A stretch of 64,000 nt of DNA from Rhodophyticola sp017644125 (GTDB lineage Bacteria > Pseudomonadota > Alphaproteobacteria > Rhodobacterales > Rhodobacteraceae), in the NCBI RefSeq assembly GCF_042140125.1, contig NZ_CP159473.1; one strand, given 5' to 3'. Position numbers and translations under genes: made by a program. The notes beneath the pieces were generated by a model. It was not told where the DNA came from. It saw only the letters and a list, made by a program, of their open reading frames with translations, and searched no databases. Shown here piece by piece: positions 43,172 to 51,689 of this stretch; position 1 is the first letter of the stretch, and each line of letters begins with the position of its first letter.

Positions 43172-44056
43172 ATGCAAAAACGTGTTGTTTTCCGATCCTG
43201 GTGGCTGCCCTATCTGCTGGTTCTGCCGCAGATCGCCGTCACTCTGGTATTCTTCATCTGGCCCGCCTATCAGGCGCTTGAAACCTCGTTCTATATCGAG
43301 GACGCCTTCGGCTTTTCGCGCAATTTCGTCGGGCTGGACAACTTTCGTGCCCTGTTCAACGATCCGGGCTATCTGCGTAGTTTCTGGACCACGCTGGTCT
43401 TCGGGGTCTCGGTCACCTTCCTGTCCATGTCCATCGCGCTGGCGCTGGCGGTCTGCGCCAACCGGGTGATCCGCAGCGCAACCACCTACCGGACCTTTCT
43501 GATCTGGCCCTATGCGGTGGCCCCGGCGCTGGCCGGCGTGATCTGGTTCTTCATGATGAACCCGTCGCTCGGCATCATCGCCTACTGGCTGGAAAGCTTC
43601 TTCGGCTATGACTGGAACCACTATGTCAACGGGCGCGAGGCCCTGATCATGGTGATCATCGCGGCGGCGTGGAAACAGATCAGCTACAACTTCCTGTTCT
43701 TTCTGGCCGGGATGCAGTCGATCCCGAAATCCATGATCGAGGCCGCGGCCATCGACGGGGCCAGCCCGACGCGCCGGTTCTGGACGATCGTCTTCCCGCT
43801 GCTGTCGCCCACCACCTTCTTCCTTCTGGTCGTGAACCTCGTCTATGCCTTCTTCGACACCTTCGCGATCATCCACGCAACAACGTCGGGCGGGCCGGCC
43901 GATGCCACCTCGATCCTCGTTTACCGGGTCTATTCCACGGGCTTCGTCGGGCAGGATTACGGGTCTTCCGCGGCGCAATCGGTGATCCTGATGGGGATCG
44001 TGATCGTGATGACCGTGATCCAGTTCCGCTATGTCGAACGCAGGGTGAATTACTGA
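43172..44056 (+). CDS. ugpA: G3P-type ABC transporter permease UgpA
   Basis: A 294-residue inner-membrane permease with six helices, starting WWLPYLLVLPQIAVTLVFFI. The cytoplasmic EAA loop is MIEAAAIDGASPTRRFWTIV, which docks on the ATPase. TTSGGPADATSILVYRVYST near the C-terminus is typical of UgpA. Its stop overlaps the ugpE start. Confidence 0.94.
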   Translation: MQKRVVFRSWWLPYLLVLPQIAVTLVFFIWPAYQALETSFYIEDAFGFSRNFVGLDNFRALFNDPGYLRSFWTTLVFGVSVTFLSMSIALALAVCANRVIRSATTYRTFLIWPYAVAPALAGVIWFFMMNPSLGIIAYWLESFFGYDWNHYVNGREALIMVIIAAAWKQISYNFLFFLAGMQSIPKSMIEAAAIDGASPTRRFWTIVFPLLSPTTFFLLVVNLVYAFFDTFAIIHATTSGGPADATSILVYRVYSTGFVGQDYGSSAAQSVILMGIVIVMTVIQFRYVERRVNY

Positions 44057-44904
44057 TGGTCGAAAATCGCCCCTTTCTGAAAATTCTCACCCATGCGGTG
44101 CTGATCCTCGGCGTGCTGTTCCTGTGTTTCCCGGTCTGGATGGCGCTGGTCGCCTCCACCCATCCGGGCGATGCGCTGGTCCGCTCCCCCATCCCGATGT
44201 GGTTCGGCGATCAGGCGGTGGAGAATTACACCACGCTTCTGTCCGGCGGCGTGGCCGAGGCCGGCGGCGTGCCGGTGCTCAGGATGATGTGGAACAGCCT
44301 TCTGATGGCGCTCGGCATCACCTTCGGCAAGATCGCGGTCAGCCTGCTGGCGGCCTATGCCATCGTGTATTTCCGCTTCCCCTTCCGCATGGGGTTCTTC
44401 TGGCTGATCTTCATCACGCTGATGCTGCCGATCGAGGTGCGCATCCTGCCCACCTATGACATCGTGACCAATCTGGGCATGCTCAACAGCTACTGGGGCC
44501 TGACGGTGCCGCTGATCGCATCGGCCACGGCGACGTTTCTGTTCCGACAGTTCTTTCTGACCATCCCGGACGAACTGGTGGAGGCCGCGCGGATCGACCG
44601 CGCCGGCCCGATCCGCTTCTTCTTCGATATCCTTCTGCCGCTGAGCCGCACCAATATCGCGGCGCTCTTCATCATCCTCTTCATCTTCGGGTGGAACCAG
44701 TATCTCTGGCCCTTCATCATCACCACGGATGTGGATCTCTACACGGTCGTGATGGGCATTCAGCGGATGGTGAATGTCGGCGAGGGTCTGCCGATCTGGC
44801 ACCTGACAATGGGCACTGCAATTCTGGCGCTGATACCGCCGGTCGTGGTGGTGCTGGCGATGCAACGGCTCTTTGTCAAAGGGCTGGTGGAAAGTGAGAA
44901 ATAA
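44056..44904 (+). CDS. ugpE: G3P-type ABC transporter permease UgpE
   Basis: A 282-residue permease partner of UgpA with six helices (HAVLILGVLFLCFPVWMALV at the start) and the EAA loop LVEAARIDRAGPIRFFFDIL. FGWNQYLWPFIITTDVDLYT is a strong UgpE signature. Translation is coupled to ugpA through a TGATG overlap, and ugpC starts four bases after its stop. Confidence 0.94.
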   Translation: MVENRPFLKILTHAVLILGVLFLCFPVWMALVASTHPGDALVRSPIPMWFGDQAVENYTTLLSGGVAEAGGVPVLRMMWNSLLMALGITFGKIAVSLLAAYAIVYFRFPFRMGFFWLIFITLMLPIEVRILPTYDIVTNLGMLNSYWGLTVPLIASATATFLFRQFFLTIPDELVEAARIDRAGPIRFFFDILLPLSRTNIAALFIILFIFGWNQYLWPFIITTDVDLYTVVMGIQRMVNVGEGLPIWHLTMGTAILALIPPVVVVLAMQRLFVKGLVESEK

Positions 44905-44907
44905 GAC

Positions 44908-45969
44908 ATGGCAGAGTTGACGCTGAAAAATGTGGGCAAGACCTATCCCGGCGGGGTGACCGCCGTGGCGGGCGCCGATTTCCAGATCGCGGACGGGGAA
45001 TTCATCGTGCTGGTCGGCCCCTCGGGTTGCGGCAAATCCACCATCCTGCGGATGATCGCCGGGCTGGAGCAGATCACCGAAGGCGAGATCAGCATCGGGG
45101 GCCGCGTGGTCAACAAGCTCGAACCGGGCGAGCGGGACATCGCGATGGTGTTCCAGAATTACGCGCTCTACCCGCATATGTCCGTGCGCAAGAACATGGA
45201 ATACGGGCTCAAGAACGGCCGGATGCCGAAAGACGAGATCGCGCGCCGCATCGCCGAGGCGGCGCGGACCCTGCAACTGACCGACTATCTCGATCGCAAG
45301 CCGCGCCAGTTGTCCGGCGGTCAGCGTCAGCGCGTGGCGATGGGCCGGGCCATCGTGCGCGAACCCGCCGTGTTCCTGTTCGACGAACCGCTGTCGAACC
45401 TCGATGCCAAGCTCCGCACCCAGTTGCGCGCCGAACTGAAGGACCTGCATGCCCGGCTTGGCGCGACTTTCGTCTTCGTGACCCACGATCAGGTGGAGGC
45501 GATGAGCCTCGCCGACCGGATCGTGATCATGTCGGCGGGCCGGATCGAACAGATCGGCACACCGATGGAGCTTTATTCCAGCCCCGCCAGCCGCTTCGTG
45601 GCGGAGTTCATCGGCGCCCCGCCGATGAACATCTACCCGCTCGCCTCGCCCGCCGGGCAGGCGCTGTGCACCATGGCGGGCGCGCAGCCGCCGGGCGTGG
45701 CCCTTGCGGGCATCCGCCCCGAAGCGCTCCATGCCGGCGACAGCGGCCCCGAGGCGCAGGTTCTGCTGGTGGAGGCGCTTGGCGCGGAAATGCTCGTCCA
45801 TGTGAAGCTGGGGGAGGACCGCCTGATCCTGCGCGCGCCGCTGGAGGCGGGAATGCGGCAGGGCCAGACCGTGCAGCTTTCCGCACCTGCCCAGGCGATC
45901 ACCTTCTTCGACGGGGAGGAGCGGGCGATGGCGCCGGTCGCGGCCCCAAGTCTCAGCATGGTGGAATAG
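44908..45969 (+). CDS. ugpC: G3P-type ABC transporter ATPase UgpC
   Basis: A 353-residue ATPase: Walker A GPSGCGKST, Q-loop FQNYALYPHMSV, signature LSGGQRQRVAMGRAIV, Walker B VFLFDEPLSNLDAKL and H-loop FVTHDQVEA. The C-terminal ~100 residues are the MalK/UgpC-type OB-fold regulatory domain (GAPPMNIYPL ... GIRPEAL). Last gene of the ugpBAEC operon, convergent with the SulP gene. Confidence 0.95.
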   Translation: MAELTLKNVGKTYPGGVTAVAGADFQIADGEFIVLVGPSGCGKSTILRMIAGLEQITEGEISIGGRVVNKLEPGERDIAMVFQNYALYPHMSVRKNMEYGLKNGRMPKDEIARRIAEAARTLQLTDYLDRKPRQLSGGQRQRVAMGRAIVREPAVFLFDEPLSNLDAKLRTQLRAELKDLHARLGATFVFVTHDQVEAMSLADRIVIMSAGRIEQIGTPMELYSSPASRFVAEFIGAPPMNIYPLASPAGQALCTMAGAQPPGVALAGIRPEALHAGDSGPEAQVLLVEALGAEMLVHVKLGEDRLILRAPLEAGMRQGQTVQLSAPAQAITFFDGEERAMAPVAAPSLSMVE

Positions 45970-45997
45970 GCGCGCCCGCCGGGACCCGTCCGCCCGG

Positions 45998-47752
45998 TCA
46001 GCGGCCCGCCACCGGCACCGGCGCAGGCCCTGCCGATCCGCCGGTCAGGGCGGCCCAGGCGTCGTATTGCGACAGGAAGACCTCGCCCGTCAGCGCATCC
46101 AGAAAATGGGTGCGCGTCAGCCGGTCGGTCACCGGCCCCTTCACCTCGCTCAGATGCAGCCTGATATCCAGATCGCCAAGCCGCTCGTTCAGCGCCTCAA
46201 GGCTTTCCAGCGCGCTCAGGTCGATCGCGTTCACCGCGGAACACATCAGCACGACATGGCGCAGCGCGCGGTCCTCGGCCACCCGGTTCAGGATGTAATC
46301 CTCAAGAAAACGGGCATTCGCGAAATAGAGGCTTTCGTCGATCCGGATCGTCAGCACCGCCGGATCGGTCTCCACCCGGTGGCGTAGGATATTCCGGAAA
46401 TGCTGGGTGCCCGGAACAAGCCCCACCTCGGCCACATGCGGGCGCGAGGTTTTCCACAGATGCAGCAGCACCGACATGATCACCCCGGCCGACACGCCGA
46501 TTTCGACGCCGAAGCCGAGGGTCAGCACGATGGTCGCCGCGACCGCGCCGAAATCGGCCTTCGAATAGCCCCATGCGCGTTTCAGAACGCCGAAATCGAC
46601 AAGGCTCAGCACCGCGACGATGATCGTGGCCGCGAGGGTCGCTTTCGGCAGGAAGAAAATCAGCGGGGTCAGCGCCAGCGCCGCGATGGCCAGCCCCAGG
46701 GCAGTAAAGGCCCCGGCGGCAGGCGTTTCGGCGCCCGCATCGAAATTCACCACCGACCGCGCAAAGCCGCCGGTCACCGGATAGCCGCCGGTGAAGCCCG
46801 CGCCGATATTGGCGGCGCCCAGTCCGATCAGCTCCTGATTTGGGTCGATCCGCTGGCGCTTCTTGGCGGCCAGCGTCTGCGCCACCGAGATCGACTCGAC
46901 AAATCCGATGACCGAGATCAGCAGCGCCGGCACCAGCAACGCGCCCACCAGATCGGGGGAAAAGGCGGGCATGGTCAGCGGCGGCAGGGATTGCGGCACC
47001 GCGCCCACGATGGCCACCCCCTGGTCTGACAGGCCCAGCCCCCAGACCAGCAGCGTGGTCACGATCACCGCCAGAACCGGGCCCGCCTTGGTGGCGATAT
47101 CGGTCGGGCGCGCGCCCAGCCCAAGCCGGATCAGGGCCGGTTTCATGCCCTTGCGCACCCAGAACAGAAAGCCCGTCGCCCCGACCCCGATCGCCAGCGT
47201 CGTCATATCTGTCTGCGGCAGACCGGCCAGAAGCGACCTGCCGATCTCCACCAGCGTATGGCCCGATGCCTCCACGCCGAGGATGTGTTTCACCTGGCTG
47301 ACGGCGATCAGGATACCCGAGGCGGTGATGAACCCCGAAATGACCGGATGGGACAGGAAATTGGCGATGAACCCCATCCGCAGCACGCCCAGCAGCAAGA
47401 GGATACCGCCCGACAGGACCGCCAGCGTCAGCGCCGCGACCGCATAGCCGGCGGTTCCCTGCTGGGCCACCTGCCCCACCGCCGCCGCCGTCATCAGCGA
47501 CACAACCGCCACCGGGCCCACCGCCAGCGCCCGCGAGGTGCCGAAGACCGCATAAAGCAGGATCGGCGCGATCGAGGCGTAAAGCCCCGCCTCCGGCGGC
47601 AACCCGGCCAGCAGCGCATAGGCCAGCGATTGCGGGATCAGCATGATCGTGACGATCACCGCCGCGATCAGATCCCCGGTCAGCGCCGTGCGATCATAGC
47701 GGCGCCCCCAATCCAGGATCGGCAGGTAACGAGTGAAATCGGGTCGGGACAT
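45998..47752 (-). CDS. SulP-family anion permease
   Basis: A 584-residue SLC26/SulP transporter. The membrane part has about fourteen helices with the motifs TALTGDLIAAVIVTIMLIPQ, SLAYALLAGLPPEAGLYASI and NIGAGFTGGYPVTGGFARSV; the C-terminal ~120 residues are a cytoplasmic STAS domain (TIRIDESLYFANARFLEDYI, VVLMCSAVNAIDLSALESLE). Substrates in the family include sulfate, bicarbonate and dicarboxylates; sequence does not decide. Single gene with an AT-rich promoter region. Confidence 0.92.
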   Translation of the reverse strand: MSRPDFTRYLPILDWGRRYDRTALTGDLIAAVIVTIMLIPQSLAYALLAGLPPEAGLYASIAPILLYAVFGTSRALAVGPVAVVSLMTAAAVGQVAQQGTAGYAVAALTLAVLSGGILLLLGVLRMGFIANFLSHPVISGFITASGILIAVSQVKHILGVEASGHTLVEIGRSLLAGLPQTDMTTLAIGVGATGFLFWVRKGMKPALIRLGLGARPTDIATKAGPVLAVIVTTLLVWGLGLSDQGVAIVGAVPQSLPPLTMPAFSPDLVGALLVPALLISVIGFVESISVAQTLAAKKRQRIDPNQELIGLGAANIGAGFTGGYPVTGGFARSVVNFDAGAETPAAGAFTALGLAIAALALTPLIFFLPKATLAATIIVAVLSLVDFGVLKRAWGYSKADFGAVAATIVLTLGFGVEIGVSAGVIMSVLLHLWKTSRPHVAEVGLVPGTQHFRNILRHRVETDPAVLTIRIDESLYFANARFLEDYILNRVAEDRALRHVVLMCSAVNAIDLSALESLEALNERLGDLDIRLHLSEVKGPVTDRLTRTHFLDALTGEVFLSQYDAWAALTGGSAGPAPVPVAGR

Positions 47753-47770
47753 GGGTCAGACAGAGCCAAA

Positions 47771-47787
47771 TTGATTTACATTATCAA
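47771..47787. promoter_or_regulatory. Inverted repeat in the promoter region of the SulP gene
   Basis: TTGAT and ATCAA flank a 7-base spacer in a short AT-rich island just upstream of the SulP start. It resembles an FNR-type half-site pair, but the spacer is 7 rather than 4, so FNR binding is not supported. It may be an ArsR-like or other regulator site. Confidence 0.3.
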
Positions 47788-47863
47788 TATTTGACAAGTA
47801 GTCATAACTTCAACCCCCCGCGGCATGCGGCATGATGGAACCGGGCCCGCGGCCCGCCGGGGC

Positions 47864-48490
47864 TTACTCGGTCGTGAACCCCGCCTCCTTGTGGCTGCCA
47901 TCGCAATAGGGCTTGTTGCCCGACGCGCCGCAGCGGCACAGATAAAGCTTCTCCGTCGTGTCGAGCGCCCGCCCCGATCCGGCGATCAGCTCCAGATTGC
48001 CCGATATGATGGCCGGGCCGTTCGGGGCGACGCGCAGGTTCAGCGGCCCGTTCCGGGCCTCAAGCGGCGCAGCCTCCTCGTTCGCGGCAGGCTCGGAGGT
48101 TGCGGTGAACCCCGCCTCGATATGGGAATTGTCGCAAAAGGGCTTGTTCGCCGACTTCCCGCAGCGGCAAAGCGTGACGCGGGTATAGCTCTCCTCTCCG
48201 ATGACGATCTCGCCCCGCAGTTCCACCGGTCCGTTTTCCCACAGCCGGGCGGTGTTCACCTCCGGCGTCGGCTCCTCCGCGCCCTGCTTGCGGGTATAGC
48301 TGAGCGCCCCGGACGGGCAGGCCTCGATCACACGCACCAGCGCCTCGGGGTCGGCATCGCCGGGCTGGATCCAGCCGCCCCTGGCACCGGGCCTGAACAC
48401 ACCGGGCAGGCCCAGCACGCAGCGGCGCGCATGGATGCAGGTTCGGGCATCGAAGGTAATGGTCAGGGCATCGGTCACTACCGGGCGCAT
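47864..48490 (-). CDS. Ferredoxin-like (Fer4_19) plus two CDGSH iron-sulfur domains
   Basis: A 208-residue protein with three metal-cluster modules. Residues ~10-65 form a YjdI-type mono-cluster ferredoxin domain (TCIHARRCVLGLPGVF, VIEACPSGALSYTR). Two CDGSH domains follow: LCRCGKSANKPFCDNSH (~105) and LCRCGASGNKPYCDGSH (~190), each with the Cys3His set for a 2Fe-2S cluster. The domains are probably redox or cluster-transfer units. The ATG at 48490 is preferred to the one four codons upstream because GGAGA sits five bases ahead. Divergent from the peptide-binding gene. Confidence 0.88.
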   Translation of the reverse strand: MRPVVTDALTITFDARTCIHARRCVLGLPGVFRPGARGGWIQPGDADPEALVRVIEACPSGALSYTRKQGAEEPTPEVNTARLWENGPVELRGEIVIGEESYTRVTLCRCGKSANKPFCDNSHIEAGFTATSEPAANEEAAPLEARNGPLNLRVAPNGPAIISGNLELIAGSGRALDTTEKLYLCRCGASGNKPYCDGSHKEAGFTTE

Positions 48491-48723
48491 GGGGGTCTCC
48501 ATTGGCTGGGGTTATCCCGCTACAGAACCACGGGCCGGCCCGCCCCGGCAACCGGTTTGGGCCGCGCGCGGGCCCAGGTTTCACCGGAAAGCCCGATTGT
48601 GCGCCGCAACAGCTCAATCCTGACCCGAATCGCAAAACTTCCCATGCCGTCCTGTCGGCGGTCTCTTGCCAAGACGGATTTAGCGGCCATACTCCGCCCA
48701 TCAACTTCAGGGAGCACATAACA

Positions 48724-50313
48724 ATGACACTTCGCTTTACCGCGATGGCCACCGCGCTGCTGGCCACCACTGCCATGACCGCCGCGCCGCTCGATGCGGA
48801 AACCCTGCGATGGGCCCGCGCCGCCGAAGCCCTCACCCAGGACCCCCATGCCCAGAACGAGGGGCCGACGACCACGCTCAACCATCAGGTCTATGAACCG
48901 CTGATCCTGCGGAACATGGAGGGCGCCATGGAGGCCGCGCTGGCAACCGACTGGCAGCCCTCGGGCGATGACCCGAATGTGTGGGTCTTCACCCTGCGCG
49001 AAGGCGTGACCTTCCACGAGGGGCAGACCTTCGACAGCGCCGATGCCGTCTTCTCGCTGAACCGCGCGATGTCGGCCAACTCCAACTTCCGCGAATTGCT
49101 GAGCGGCGTCGTCGATGTCCGCGCCACCGGGCCCTACACGGTGGAGATCGAAACGGACGGGCCGAACCCGCTTCTGCCGAACAACCTGACCAATATCTTC
49201 ATGATGGATGAAGGCTGGTCCACCGAGAACGACGCGGTCGAGGTGCAGGATTACGCCGGTGGCGAAGACACGTTCAGCGCGCGCAACTCCAACGGCACCG
49301 GTCCTTACGTGATGTCCAGCCGTCAGGCCGATGCGCAGACCGTGCTGACCGCCTTCGAGGATTACTGGGGCATCGGGGAGTTCCCGCTGGCCGCCTCCGA
49401 GATCGTCTTCACGCCGATCCAGAACCCCGCGACCCGCGTCGCGGCGCTCTTGTCGGGCGAGGTGGATTTCATTCAGGACGTTCCGGTGCAGGATCTGGAG
49501 CGTGTGGCGGGGGCCGATGGTCTCGGTCTTGCCACCGCGCCGCAGAACCGGGTGATCTTCTTCGGGCTGAACGTGGGGGCCGACGATCTCGACCGCGACA
49601 GCGTCGACGGGGCGAACCCGCTGGCCGACCGCCGGGTGCGCGCGGCAATGGACATCGCCATCAACCGCGAGGCGATCCAGCAGGTCGTGATGCGCGGGCA
49701 ATCCGCACCCGCCGGTGTCATCATGCCGCCGCCCGTCCATGGCTGGACCGAAGAGCTTGACGCCTATCCCGCCTATGACGTGGAGGCCGCGCGGGCCCTG
49801 ATGGAAGAGGCCGGCTATGGCGACGGGTTCACGATCCAGCTCGACTGCCCGAACGACCGCTACGTCAATGACGAGGCGATCTGCCAGGCGGCGGTGGGCA
49901 TGTTCGCCCAGATCGGGGTCACCGTGAACCTCTCCGCCCTGCCCCGCGCCCAGCATTTTCCGCTGATCGCCAATGGGGAGACGGATTTCTACCTGCTGGG
50001 ATGGGGCGTGCCGACCTATGACAGCGAGTACATCTTCAACTTCCTCTACCACACACGCGACGAAGGCCGCGGAAGCTGGAACGGCACCGGGTTCTCCAAC
50101 GCGGTGATGGACGAGATGATCGTCGGTCTGTCCTCCGAGGTGGATCTGGCCGAGCGGGACGGCATGATCGCAAGCCTCTGGCAGATGGCCGAGGAAGAGC
50201 TGATCTATCTTCCGATCCACAACCAGATCCTGAACTGGGGCATCAGCGATGACTGGAGCACCGTCGTGGATGCGGATGACCAGGTGAAATTCAAGTATTT
50301 CACCAGAAACTGA
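48724..50313 (+). CDS. Peptide/nickel-type ABC transporter binding protein (first copy)
   Basis: A 529-residue solute-binding family 5 protein with a signal peptide (MTLRFTAMATALLATTAMTA) and no lipobox. Signatures: VYEPLILRNMEGAMEAALAT, VWVFTLREGVTFHEGQTFD, FSLNRAM, ALLSGEVDFIQDVPVQDLER and LDCPNDRYVNDEAICQAAVG. A paralogue lies at 51690 (shared TPIQN, CPNDRY, WG.. blocks). GGGAG precedes the ATG. Probably imports an oligopeptide or similar compound through the permeases at 53.4-57.3 kb. Confidence 0.93.
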   Translation: MTLRFTAMATALLATTAMTAAPLDAETLRWARAAEALTQDPHAQNEGPTTTLNHQVYEPLILRNMEGAMEAALATDWQPSGDDPNVWVFTLREGVTFHEGQTFDSADAVFSLNRAMSANSNFRELLSGVVDVRATGPYTVEIETDGPNPLLPNNLTNIFMMDEGWSTENDAVEVQDYAGGEDTFSARNSNGTGPYVMSSRQADAQTVLTAFEDYWGIGEFPLAASEIVFTPIQNPATRVAALLSGEVDFIQDVPVQDLERVAGADGLGLATAPQNRVIFFGLNVGADDLDRDSVDGANPLADRRVRAAMDIAINREAIQQVVMRGQSAPAGVIMPPPVHGWTEELDAYPAYDVEAARALMEEAGYGDGFTIQLDCPNDRYVNDEAICQAAVGMFAQIGVTVNLSALPRAQHFPLIANGETDFYLLGWGVPTYDSEYIFNFLYHTRDEGRGSWNGTGFSNAVMDEMIVGLSSEVDLAERDGMIASLWQMAEEELIYLPIHNQILNWGISDDWSTVVDADDQVKFKYFTRN

Positions 50314-50321
50314 GCGCGACA

Positions 50322-50346
50322 GGCAACGGGGCCATGTCCCGTTGCC
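50322..50346 (+). terminator. Hairpin after the first peptide-binding protein gene
   Basis: Perfect 9-bp arms GGCAACGGG and CCCGTTGCC, starting 9 bases past the stop, with a GCCATGT loop and no U tract. A second GC hairpin follows at about 50357-50391. Together they probably mark the 3' end of the first binding-protein mRNA or stabilise it. Confidence 0.55.
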
Positions 50347-50519
50347 GGCGCAGTCAGGGGGCGTCGCCGGATGACCGGCGGCGCCCCTTGGCGTTTCGCA
50401 GGTTCCGGGGCCGGCCCGACGGTGTACGGGAAATCGGTTCAATTGCATGATTTTTCGCGCCCGGCACTCCGCTCCGCTTAGGTATTGGTTTACCTATCCG
50501 GTCTAGCGTCGGCGGATCG

Positions 50520-51551
50520 ATGTCCCCCTGCCGGAGAGCCGTCTTGACACCGTTCCGATCCGACGAACGCGGCCGCATGCGCGCGCTGGAAAACTACAAC
50601 GTCCTCTATACCGAGCGGGAGGCCGCCTTTGACGCGATAACGCAGTTGGTGCAGGCCACGGTCGGCACCGAAGTGTCGACCATCGCGCTGATCGACGAGC
50701 ATCACCAGTGGTTCAAATCCGCCACCGGCGTGGATATCCGCGGCACCGAACGCGGCCTCGCCTTCTGCGACTACACGATCCGCAAGCCCGAGATACTGGC
50801 CGTGCCGGACATGCGTCAGGATACCCGGTTCAACGCAAACGCGCTCGTGGCGGGCGCGCCCTTCGTGCGCAGCTATATCGGCTGCCCGCTCCGTACGCCC
50901 GAGGGCTACCAGCTTGGAACGATCTGCGCGATCGGGCTGCAACCCAGGGATTTCACCGAGACCGACCGGACGATCCTGTCGCACCTGTCCACGGTGATCA
51001 TCGACATGCTCGAAAAACGGCGCCGGCTTGAAGAGCTCCGGCCGATCAGCCAGATGGTCGACCGCGCCCGGTGGCAGGCCATGTTGCAGGAAGATATCCT
51101 GAGCGACCGGCCCTTGCCTGCCGTGGCCGCGATCAGGGTCGATGATTTCGACGAGATCTCGGATCTCTACGGATCCCGGATGGCCGACAGGCTGATCTCC
51201 GCGATCATGGATCACGTCACCTCCCACATCCAGTCGGGCACCCGCGTCGCGCGGCTCAGCAAATCCGTATTCGGGATCGCAATGCACGATACGGATACCG
51301 AAAACGCGGAATGGGTGATGGATATGCTCCGGGAAAAGATCGGCGATATGGTCGTCGACCTTGCGCCCGGCGATGTGGGCTGTTCCACCGTCAGCATCGG
51401 GCTCGTCCGCCCCGGCCTCAGCGAAAAGATCGACACGGTCTGGGACCGGCTCAAGCACGCGCTGCACCGCGCCAGCACACAAGGCCCCGATATTCTGATC
51501 TCCGAGATCGATCAGGGATCGCCGCTCGACTGGGCCGTGCGCCGCGCATGA
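50520..51551 (+). CDS. GAF-domain protein with degenerate GGDEF domain
   Basis: A 343-residue cytoplasmic protein. Residues ~30-170 are a GAF domain (FDAITQLVQATVGTEVSTIA, RGTERGLAFCDYTIRKPEIL, SYIGCPLRTPEGYQLGTICA). Residues ~190-335 align with a GGDEF domain (ALPAVAAIRVDDFDEI, ARLSKSVFGIAM), but the catalytic motif reads SKSVF in place of GGDEF, so diguanylate cyclase activity is not expected. No I-site RxxD is visible. Start is uncertain: ATG at 50520 has no clear ribosome site, and a TTG at 50544 follows CGGAGA. It lies between two peptide-binding genes and may be a ligand-sensing regulator. Confidence 0.8.
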   Translation: MSPCRRAVLTPFRSDERGRMRALENYNVLYTEREAAFDAITQLVQATVGTEVSTIALIDEHHQWFKSATGVDIRGTERGLAFCDYTIRKPEILAVPDMRQDTRFNANALVAGAPFVRSYIGCPLRTPEGYQLGTICAIGLQPRDFTETDRTILSHLSTVIIDMLEKRRRLEELRPISQMVDRARWQAMLQEDILSDRPLPAVAAIRVDDFDEISDLYGSRMADRLISAIMDHVTSHIQSGTRVARLSKSVFGIAMHDTDTENAEWVMDMLREKIGDMVVDLAPGDVGCSTVSIGLVRPGLSEKIDTVWDRLKHALHRASTQGPDILISEIDQGSPLDWAVRRA

Positions 51552-51689
51552 CGGTCCACATGTCACCCGCCGATGGCCGGTTGCGCCTCACGGGGTTGTG
51601 ATCGGGGTCTCTTTGCGCCGGCGCGGCTTCTCGGTCAGGCTGCCGCAGGCCCTGACGGCAGGGCGCATATCTTCAAGGGACTGCTGCCG

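Noticed and set aside
44050..45801. 583-codon open frame on the minus strand opposite ugpE and ugpC
   Set aside because: Histidine/arginine-rich antisense of high-GC coding sequence; no motif, and both ugp genes have full conserved domains.
47771..47787. FNR box upstream of the SulP gene
   Set aside because: TTGAT and ATCAA are present, but the spacer is seven bases instead of four.
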